A DNA stretch of 64,000 nucleotides from Sipunculus nudus. Taxonomy: Eukaryota > Annelida > Sipuncula > Golfingiida > Sipunculidae. Both the position numbers and the translations under genes were made by a program. The DNA is taken from positions 33,131,956 through 33,195,955 of the forward strand of contig CM049318.1 in NCBI GenBank assembly GCA_026874595.1, written 5' to 3'. The notes beneath the pieces were generated by a model. It searched no databases and was not told where the DNA came from. It saw nothing but the letters and a program-made list of their open reading frames with translations. Positions 38,696 through 49,400 of the stretch are shown here, in pieces. Every line of letters begins with the position of its first letter. Positions within the stretch are counted from its first letter, which is position 1.

Positions 38696-39936
38696 ACAAG
38701 TGACCCATGGGTCATGACGCTCAGCTGCCAAGCATGACCTGCCACATCATGGGCTGAGATTCACAACTTCCAGTCACATTTTGAAGAACCAATTTGCCAA
38801 TATTTTGAAATTTTCTACGACAACAGAAATATACATCACCTATGTCTGGTTAAAACACAGTGACTTGATGGTCTTAGGAAAAATGAATGATTGTTAAGCT
38901 ATCGGTAACTATTCCCATAGCTTGCTTGATACCTGTCAGTCTCAAAAGAAACAACAAAAAGGGCAAATATAAGATCAAAATATATAGCAAAAATCAAGGA
39001 AATCCATGCAAGAATTATTGAGAAACGGGTGCTTATAAATATGAAGTTTGAACCAAATTGAGTGATGCATAGATATGGCATATGTGAAAGACTGAAGGTT
39101 TGGGTTGAACAGTTTCACTTGCAAAATGTTCACAACCATTTAGAATAATTAAGTAATGTGTCCTTGACCTTTGACCTTTTGAACTCGACATCGATAGGCT
39201 TCTTCCCCTATTGGTAGGTCAGCCATATATGACAAATGGAAGGTATAGATTGAAAAGTTTCCTGAAAATGACTCCACACAAAAAGTGGGTGCAGTGAACT
39301 TCACCTTTGACCTCAAATTCAACAGGTCTGTTCCCCTGTTGGCAGAGAAGCGATATCAGTGCTGGGAAGTTTGGAATGAAATGTCTAGCTTGAAATGTTT
39401 TCACAACCTTTTAAAAAAATTGGATCCTGTGACCCTGATCTTTGATCTTGTGACCTAAAAATCTATAGGATTCTTCTCCCTCTTAGAAGGTGAAATATAT
39501 GTAAAAATTCAAAGAATTGGGATGAAAGATTTGGCTTAAAATGCATCCACAGGCATTAAATAAAGGGACTCCTGTGACCTTGACCTTTGACCTGTTGACT
39601 TCAAAATAATTATGGTTCTTCCCCTGTTGGTAGATGAGCTGTATGTGAAAGATGGAAGTTTTTGGATGAAAATTTTAGCTAAAAGAATTATTTCTGGGGG
39701 GTGCATACACACCCTGTAACTTCGAGAATATAGGTCAGTGACCTAATTTCAGGTTTGCAAGGAGATCATTTTAGAACCTCTAAGACTACATAGGGTTTAT
39801 GACCCCAGCCCGTACAGTTACGATTTGTGCCATGCTAACAGACGGACGGCCGGTCAGCAGGATGGACAGATGGAAGGACGACGGACAAAGACCCATCGCT
39901 ATAGCCCAGCATGACTGAAAGTCAGCTGAGCTAAAA
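38696..39936 (-). mobile_element. Nested ~1.25-kb element inside element 12
   Basis: Paralogue of the insertion in element 8 at the same host position with the same ends, so it was inserted before elements 8 and 12 separated by duplication. Differences are scattered single bases plus a shorter G tract (six instead of fourteen). Confidence 0.65.
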
Positions 39937-40789
39937 ATGATCCTTTCAAAACGGTGGCCTGTAGAATGCTATCAGTGAGACTCAAGAACCAAAAAGCCGG
40001 CGAATTTGAGGACAACTGACAAACAAACAGACAAACTTACAAAGGGACACAAGATGGAGACAAGATGACTTAATCAGGTTATGGAGAAGACTCAGAGGAA
40101 GAAAATAAGCTATAGTTTATGTAATTGAGGCTTATAATTTTGGAGATATGGCCAAATAATGAAATACTGGATATGTTCGACTGCAGCGCCCTCTAGTGGA
40201 CATATCCTGAAGACGACAAATGCGTTTCGTGATATTAGTGTATGACATAAGATGTAATAGTTTCAAAAGGATTCGTCCACATATCTGACTTGTTGATTGC
40301 TATATCTAAAGTGCAAAAACTAGCAAGCAGGCGAATATAAGGATAAATGACAAACAGACAGACATACTGACAAAGTGACACTAGATGGACACCAGGTGAC
40401 TTGACAATGTTTTGAAGAAGACCAAGAGAAAGAAAATAAGCTATAGTTTGTGTAATATAGGTTTACTCTTACGGAAATATGTTAAAAAACTGATTTTTTT
40501 GGAAGGGTCAAGTGCAGCGCCCCCTAGCGGCCATATCGGGAAAATGAAAAAAAATTTTGAGATATTAGTATAATACATAAGATGAAGGAACAAACATACA
40601 CGGGTGACCAACATGCTTTCGAAAATCGAAGATTTCCGGCAAGTAATACAAGTAATAAAGTCCGGACTGTGCCTCCAACATGTATGATAATAGATAGGGC
40701 CCGGAAAGGCCGACACGCAACGCTGCACACGCCGCCTGCCCACCGTAAGGACCCTGTCGCCACTTGCGGCAATTGCACGTGTCTTCGTG

Positions 40790-42925
40790 GTATGTATCAG
40801 TTTCAAAAGGATGCCTGCATATCTGTGGCCTATAGGGCATGTCACCGTGAAATCGCGAAATCTCATTCGACGAGAAACGGTGCGAGATTTTGCAAGATTT
40901 TTGGTTGGATCACCGAGAACTCACCAAGGGCTACAAGATGCAAAAATTTTGACCTCTCTAGCATAAAAACTGACAGAGTTAGAAGCTGAAAACTGCATAT
41001 TTTCAAAATTCAAAGGTTTTACCCCAAAAAAAGAGAAATCTGGCAATAGCGCACTTTGGCACCTATGCGCAAAAATAAGCCCATGGACCCTAGTTTAAGG
41101 TGCTGTGATGGAAATGGCCCAATGTTTAATAGTTCTGGAGGTATAGCACCAAAACAAATTTTCATGTTTTTTCATCTGCAACGCCCCCTGGCGGCCATTT
41201 CCAAAATCTGAAAACCCGTTTCGAGATATTCTTATGTTACATAAAATATCTCAGAATCAGTAAAATTGCTGCAAATTTGAAAAATATCACGAAATTCCAT
41301 GATTTCTCCCCAAAACTGCGTAACCATGGTAACAGCGAAATGAGGCAATTTTGCAGTGTTGGAAGTGGCCATGCAGTGGCAAATAAAACGGGCTACAGAT
41401 TAGGTGCCTACGGCTATTTTTGACGAAGGTATGAAGAAAAAACCGTTTTTGAGCTTTTTGGTGACCCTGACCTTGACCCTTGACCGATCATGACCAAAAA
41501 CAATAGGCTCCGAGAAGAACCGATTATACACTCTATCTATAAGTATCAGGACGATTGGTGCAAAATTGTGGCCTGTAGAGCGGGGACATACAGACAAACA
41601 AACAAACGGAACTGATCAACATACTTGTCGAAATCTCTGATTCCGGCAAGCAATAAACTATAACGCGACAGAAATGGCAAACCGGCCCGCAAAGAGTGCC
41701 TGTGGTCACTTATTTTATACGGCGAACGCTATAATTTTTGCAGTCAGGGGAAAGCGTGTCTGTCTTTCATACTAAAACGCGTGCATGCATGCGTGATGGC
41801 ATATGTATTTGTGCATGCGGGTTTTAATTTTTACAAAGTTGCTAAAATTTGCGGGGCCCGTGTATGATTAAACAAAAGAGGTCATGGGCAGAAAGGCCAT
41901 GAAACGCCAATTCATATGGTGTACAGTTTATGTACCTAAAATGTGTAGTTTTGGAGATATGGTTAAACAATGATAGTAGGTACGGGGTTGCAGTGCAGCG
42001 CCCCCTAGCGGTAATTTTCCAAAAACTGAACAATTGCTTTCGAGATATTAGTGTATGACGTAACATGTATCAGTTTCAAAAGGATGCCTGCATATCTGTG
42101 GCCTATAGGGCATGTCACCGTGAAATCGCGAAATCTCATTCGACGAGAAACGGTGCGAGATTTTGCAAGATTTTTGGTTGGATCACCGAGAACTCACCAA
42201 GGGCTACAAGATGCAAAAATTTTGACCTCTCTAGCATAAAAACTGACAGAGTTAGAAGCTGAAAACTGCATATTTTCAAAATTCAAAGGTTTTACCCCAA
42301 AAAAAGAGAAATCTGGCAATAGCGCACTTTGGCACCTATGCGCAAAAATAAGCCCATGGACCCTAGTTTAAGGTGCTGTGATGGAAATGGCCCAATGTTT
42401 AATAGTTCTGGAGGTATAGCACCAAAACAAATTTTCATGTTTTTTCATCTGCAACGCCCCCTGGCGGCCATTTCCAAAATCTGAAAAACCCGTTTCGAGA
42501 TATTCTTATGTTACATAAAATATCTCAGAATCAGTAAAATTGCTGCAAATTTGAAAAATATCACGAAATTCCATGATTTCTCCCCAAAACTGCGTAACCA
42601 TGGTAACAGCGAAATGAGGCAATTTTGCAGTGTTGGAAGTGGCCATGCAGTGGCAAATAAAACGGGCTACAGATTAGGTGCCTACGGCTATTTTTGACGA
42701 AGGTATGAAGAAAAAACCGTTTTTGAGCTTTTTGGTGACCCTGACCTTGACCCTTGACCGATCATGACCAAAAACAATAGGCTCCGAGAAGAACCGATTA
42801 TACACTCTATCTATAAGTATCAGGACGATTGGTGCAAAATTGTGGCCTGTAGAGCGGGGACATACAGACAAACAAACAAACGGAACTGATCAACATACTT
42901 GTCGAAATCTCTGATTCCGGCAAGC
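40790..42925. repeat. 1274-bp array: 2 X modules, 1 Y spacer
   Basis: Same monomer, same start point and same end point as the long array in element 8, with seven fewer X modules and Y spacers. Distinctive shared variants such as CCCCAAAAAAAGAG and AAAACTGCG in both X modules show that they were homogenised locally. Confidence 0.93.
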
Positions 42926-43194
42926 AACAAACATACGCAAGTGATCAACATACTTGCCGAATCTTTGATTCCGGCAAGTAACAAACAGACATACCCAACT
43001 GACCAATATGCTTGCCGAAATCTTTGATTCCGGCAAGCAACAAACAGACAGACAGACAAACAGACATACGCAACTGACCAATATGCTTGCCGAAATCTTT
43101 GATTCCGGCAAGCAACAAACAAACAGACAGACAGACAAACAGACATACGCAACTGACCAATATGCTTGCCGAAATCTTTGATTCCGGCAAGCAA
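42915..43194. repeat. Hairpin/microsatellite terminal array, ~80-bp units
   Basis: Four units of CATACGCAACTGACCAATATG, a GCTTGCCGAAATC...GATTCCGGCAAGC inverted repeat and an ACAG/AAAC stretch, the last two about 80 bp apart. It caps the right end of the whole concatemer. Confidence 0.85.
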
Positions 43195-43392
43195 AAAACA
43201 AGCGGATACAGGTTCTGGTACAGACTACATGTGTTTTGTTTTTTAGAGTCACCCGGGTGACTTACATAGCCAAAGGTAACTTGATTGGTTGCTCGCAACT
43301 GCTCTGCTCATTATTATTCATTACTGAATATGCGATTAAGGTGAAATGGAATTCATGGTCAGGTCAATTTGCTATTTCCTCTTTATCCCCAG

Positions 43393-43466
43393 AGCTTTCC
43401 CAAGCATGTCTCTATGAGTTAGATTGGCCTCAGCAACCTGTACCATCCACACCTGAGAATCTGTGG
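43393..43466 (+). CDS. glukup: Exon 1 of the supported set (candidate)
   Basis: Acceptor after CTTTATCCCCAG, donor GTAGGA. It gives 24 residues ending in PSTPENLW, starts with two bases of a split codon and joins exon 2 in phase 0. Its frame stays open leftward to an ATG at 43236, so an alternative first exon starting there is possible, but that stretch shows no protein-like character. This is the least certain exon because the linker is poorly conserved and the donor is weak. Confidence 0.55.
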
Positions 43467-46400
43467 GTAGGAGGGAGCATCTGCAGAATTTTGTAATAAT
43501 TTATATAATATGATGCAGGGTAACTGAAATAAATCTCCTCAATAGGTTCATGGTTCCTTTTTTTTGAGGATATCTTTGTTAATGATATTGAGTATGGGCA
43601 AAAGCTTCATGATTTATAAAGAGTATCACTTTTGCACTTGCAAATTATGGACCCCTAGACCCGACTGCAAGTACAGTGGACATTAATACAATATATTTGA
43701 TGTCTTCCAGTCTGCAGAAAACAAACATGGAAACCATTGGCAACCAAAATTTCTCCCAATACTTTTTGCAGCATCTGTGTACCAAAAGGTGTCCTAATCT
43801 TGGTCAAGATAGATTAATCTGGTCAGACTGGTTTCCTAGCCCAGCTTATCTCAAGGTTTAAAGCCTGGTCAGGGTATTGAACATACTGAGCAGGATGCAA
43901 GTTTAATTTGAGTAGATTTATTTATTGATACAGTTTCAGCAGGATAGCATTCTTACATGTCACATTTGATAATATTTGAGCAGTGTACAAGTCTGATTGA
44001 AGCAGAATGCCACTATGTACTAACTGCATCTTTATATTTTTCAGAGAAGATTGCAAGTCTAATGTCAAAATAATTTGCCTTGGTACAGTTCCACCCTGGG
44101 TCATGATAATATCTTCAGGGTGATGCCTGACATCATGATGAAGTTCTAACAGGGTGCCAGGCAGCACCATGGTAATTATTTGGATAAAATGCCAGCCTTT
44201 GTCATAATATATTCATCAGTATGTATGTATGTGTTCCAGGGAGTAGCAGATTACCAAAGATGGCTGCACTATTTTGCTGAACAACAGGAGAAGAACAATG
44301 TACGATTACCTGTCACAAAAAGAGCACATGCAAGGTAGGTGATTTCAGATGGTTTGCTATGTGAACCTTAAGTAAAATATTAAATTATTGCTTAAAATGT
44401 ACCTTATAGTTTAAAAATAACATCCAACATGAGGGCACAAACCCTGGATTGTTAATTAACTTTTTGTGATCACCCCTGGATGTTGTGATATTGCTTCCCT
44501 TGACAAAAAATTATAAAGTAACACCCAAACATTATCTGCATCATTCATTCTGTGCAGGGCTCACTCTTTTGTCAATGGCTGAAGATTCCAGTTAATTACT
44601 CTTGGTATAGTTCCAATAACACATGCATTCCCTGGTGGCTGTATTTGGCTAAGGTTCCCTTTCTAAGTAGTGGTCAAGTACGATGAATTAGAATACTTAA
44701 AGAGTGAAGTTGTAACCATGTCCAGTTAGCTTAACTCACTCACAACTTGAATCACTCTATCCAGCAGCATCAGCATGATCATTTACATATTAATAATTAT
44801 ATTTCTTTACTTTTTTCCAGAGTTGGACTCATGGGTAATCCATCTGACGGTTTCCATGGAAAAACTATTGCTATGACAATAGCAAACTTTTGGGCAGAAG
44901 TCACCATTGCAGAGAGTGCAAAACTGGTAATGTGTAGAGATGAGTTTTCCTCATTTACCATGCTATCCTGTAAAAACAGTAAATTTTAAAAGTTATATGT
45001 TTGATTAACTTATTACCTTTTTAGTTTAATTTAACTGTCTATGATATATGCTGATTTGAAACAGGGGTATTATTTTCTCACTTTAATCTGTCTGTATGTG
45101 TTTATGTACATGCAGAATTATTATTCTTTCTTCATTAGCCCACCTGTCCATGACTCATACTCATTCCCTGTATATCAGAATCTTGGTTAAGATATTGTCC
45201 AGGTGTCTCAGTGCAAGAAAATGACCCTAAAAGGATGTAAACCCATAACCTTGTCATAACAATACCAGCAATTTAAAAATTACACCAATATACTTCAGAG
45301 TATCTTGTACAGGGGTTAGTTCTATAGAAATCTGTGAAAATTGAGGCCTATGACACAAGTGACTTTCCATTTAAAACCAAACCAGATATGGCTTTTGATC
45401 ATGTGGTGTGTCTCAGAAAATTAAAGTTTTTATTAGCTCAGCTGACTGTAAGTCATCTGAGCTATAGTCGTGGTCCTTTGTCCGTCGTCCGTCTGTCCGG
45501 CCGTCCGGCCGTCCGTCCGTTAACAGGGCACGTTTTAAAACCGTTGGACCTACGAATCCAAAATTCAGCATACCATTAGATGTCCCCAAAATCTCCTACC
45601 ATACCAAAAATTGGGTCATTAGAACTTCGTTCCTTCGAGATATTAAGGAAAAACATCCGTTTTCCATAAAAAAGCAATTGTTACACTTCAAGTCTGCCTA
45701 ATATCAAAACCACTGATCTGTTTTTGATCATATTTAGTATTCATATTCTTCCATATATTTTCTGTGCACATACCAAAAATTAGGTTAGTATTGGGTATTA
45801 TTTTGAAGTTATAGGCCCAAATATAATGCAATTTTTTAAAAATCAGGAAATATATTTGCTCAATTAACATGAGAATTGCTGAAGCTGAAGACTTTTTTTC
45901 AGGAATATAACTTTATTTAATCAAGATTCAATTGTTTGCCCAAAATTAGATCTGAATTTTGCAAATTTTTCAAGTTATTAGCATAAATAAAAAATTAAAA
46001 CCTTAAATTTTGTCTGTAAACACTGTTGATTTAATTTTCACAGCATATATACATAAGGATTTAATCTTTTAAAATCTGAAATTTCAAAGAAATTGTTTGA
46101 AAAGAGTAGCTTTTATTCAAGTTTTCATACACCATGTCAAGTGTTGTTTATATCTGGCCCACCTAGTAGTACAGCCTTCACTTGCCATATGTAACCCACC
46201 CCAGGCAGCTTGCCTTGACCCAGCTTGGCCACTACTAGCAGGCTTCTCCCCTGCTCTGCACTCAACCCCCCCCCCCCCAGCTGGTGCATAAACTAGATGA
46301 ATGTTATAATTTTCTGTATTTTATTTTATTCTTGGACATGCTACATTTTAGATTTTGGATTGTACCACCAGGGTTACAATGATTAAAGTGCACATTTAAT

Positions 46401-49400
46401 TGTGTCAACAAAGTGATGTATTGCTATGAAAGTATGGATGTTCATCAGATAAGTAATGCTTTACTTCAGAAGAGTAAAACTTCACCAGATGTGAAATTGA
46501 CTATTAATTCCAGTTATTAATTATAGCTTATATTGTTATTAGCATAATGATATTGTTTGTCCCTCATTCAACCAACAGTGTGTATACTTTATTTGAAAAG
46601 ATGTTTTATTTTATCAAATTTACTGAATCTTTTATTTTATTTTGGTGAATAAAATTAAGCTTGTCCTGAAAACTCCAATGTGCAAAACTTTTTAATAGGA
46701 ATTCAAGGAATAATTTTGTAGATGCCATGTTGTGGCAATTTTTTCTTTTACATTCAGTTTAAACATTTGATTTAAAAATAATAAAATATATGTGTATGCA
46801 TAATATGACCCAATGTGAGCTACAATCTGGATATATAATGATTGCAACTTAGAATTCTAATATTTTAACTTATATTTTCACTTTTATATTACAAAATTAA
46901 CACTTGTAAATAAAAAAAATGAATCAGATAAAAACTATAAATGAAAAAAGTGGATATGCTAAAAAAATAGGCTTATATATAAACTTAAATGCATTATTCC
47001 TTTGAAAGTGAAATGAAGGTATTAGTCCATTATGTCCACTTGCCTGTCCATCTGTAAACTTTTCATATGCATCACAGTATTTCAAAACTTTTACTGTTTT
47101 TCTTCATGACAGTCTTGTCAGAGTATTAGTTTGCAATCATATATTGAGAACTTTACTATAACCAAGTAGGAGGGCCCTTACTCTTAGCTTCTCATATGCT
47201 TATATAAATATAAAACATTACAATAGAATATTTTTCATATTTTGCATTTGCAAAAATTTCAAACTTTTGTCATGACCCATGGGTCCTTTGTTTATATTCT
47301 GGATTCTCAACATCATTGTTTGGCTAAAACTGAATAAATACCAGACATGGTGCAAATACTTTGCAAATGTATATGAATATGAGTATGAATATGTACTCCA
47401 TTATAAAATTTCTTGCATAAGAATGGGAATTCAGGTAAAAATGAAAGTATTTGAATACCAGTGCAAATACTTTCAAAATGTATTCATGAATGCATATATT
47501 CTATAATATTATTTTAATAATAAGTTCAGTGATATTTTATTTAAAAAATCATATGATCATTCTCTTATTATTTTTGATAAATATTATATTGGCACAACAT
47601 TTGTTATTAAATTTTAATAAATAGTTAAACTCTTTTATTTTATGTGCTGCTTTTAAGTTATATGGCCAGGTCAAAATCTGTGTGACAATAGCACTCCATT
47701 TGTTAATAAAATAAATGAAATCAATCCTCTTCCCTGTCTCCAAAAATACTATCAAAATCATACATAAGCTAAACACCAACAACTCATAATAAAGCTTATA
47801 TTTATTACCACACAAAACCAGCATATGCCTCTTTCCCAAATCATATTTTTTATCATATATAACAGCTGAGCGCCGTGACCCATGGGTCCCTTGTTTATAT
47901 TCCACCAACAGCTCTCATGTAAATGTTGTGTAAGTTGTAACAAATACTGTGGTTGGCTTCATAGTCGCGAGGCTGAAATTTCGCAATTTCTTCATTTTGA
48001 AAGGTTTGGGAGGGTTTCATTTTCACGATTGGACCAGGATCTTTAAAATCGAATTACATTATCGTATAGTCATTGTATTATGACCTGTATCATAGTCAGT
48101 GTTTTGACAATTATCATTATGTGTTTGCATCAAAAGTTGCAATACCATCCACAGATTATTTTGTTTATTAACAAACCATGTATTCAGAGGTGTCATAACT
48201 TTTCCATATGTGCATATGCATATTGTTCATCCTCGATGAAAGGGCAGCTTATTCCCGAGGGTTTCATATTCACGATTATATACCATTCGCAAATATTGTG
48301 AATATAAAACCCTTGGGAACAAAAAGGCAACCACAGTACTTTACATACTTTAGATTCACTATTGTTACATACACATCTTCCTCACCATCACAGTTAATCA
48401 ATACTACTATGTAGGTTATTATTTATACTTTAGGTGGATTCTTAAAAGTATTAAATTTTTGCCCTTTAATTTCTTACTTTCTTGTGCAGTATAGATTTGA
48501 TATTACCTTATTGCTGATAACATGATTGTATTCTCCAGGTTTTAACACCTCATCCGTTGAATGACCCCACAGAATTTGGCAGCCTTGGAGATCTGTTTGG
48601 TATCAGCCGTAAAGAAGGGTAACACAAGTATTGCCTTACTTCTCTCAATTGTAGAGAATTTTGAGTTATTCACAGAATACTTATTATAAGTAAGAGAAAA
48701 TCATTATAGCTATTTCAGTTTTACCCAGCCAATAGTAATTAATGTTATGTCAGAAGCCTGAAATTCAGATCTAGTTATTAATTGATAAAGTTACATACAT
48801 TTAAGATGAATAAATTATGTAGACATGATATTTTTATGAATATTTATTCACAGTTAATAGTAATTAAAATGTAGCCAGAGTCCTTCTGTTAAGACTGTTG
48901 TTTGTGTATACTTTTTTTCTTTACAGCCAATAATAATAGAAATAAGTCAGGAACCATTGACATCTTTAGCTTTATGAGATGAGAGATCTGAGATTATCAA
49001 AGTTGCAACAGAGATGTGACTATAGTCCGTTTCACCACCTGCTGTCCACCTGTTTTTTGTAGATAATTTAATTAAAAGTTTATATTTTTCAATATTTTCC
49101 AAGTAAACAACATATGGAAGTGACAACCTAACATGGCAGTTAAGAATTTAACAATAAATCCCCCGTTCATGTTTCACAACATTTTAGTCTCTCTATCATG
49201 ATCAGGCAGATATTGTGCGTCCCTCCATAAGCAGCCATCTTTGTTTTAGCTGGTTATATTTTTTAGAGTGTTTACATGATATCATCCAATCAGCAGCTGT
49301 CAGTTGAGGCTGTTTTTGCATGTGACCACTGACCTTGACTGCCATAAGTGGGTCTGATATGTTGTAAAATGTAGACTGATTTCTCATATTTTCAGAAAAT

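Larger units (their letters stand above)
37886..43194 (-). mobile_element. Concatemer element 12 (type D, short array)
   Basis: It matches element 8 from its left hairpin through the nested insertion to the start of the monomer array. It then has only two X modules and one Y spacer, and ends in its own hairpin array. Its right boundary with unique sequence is at about 43194. On the minus strand, the next few bases include A followed by TC, the usual 5' context of a Helitron, but this is weak evidence. Confidence 0.55.

Noticed and set aside
47549-47908. 119-residue minus-strand frame
   Set aside because: Spans a repeat boundary, lysine/asparagine/isoleucine-rich as expected from AT-rich DNA, no domain.
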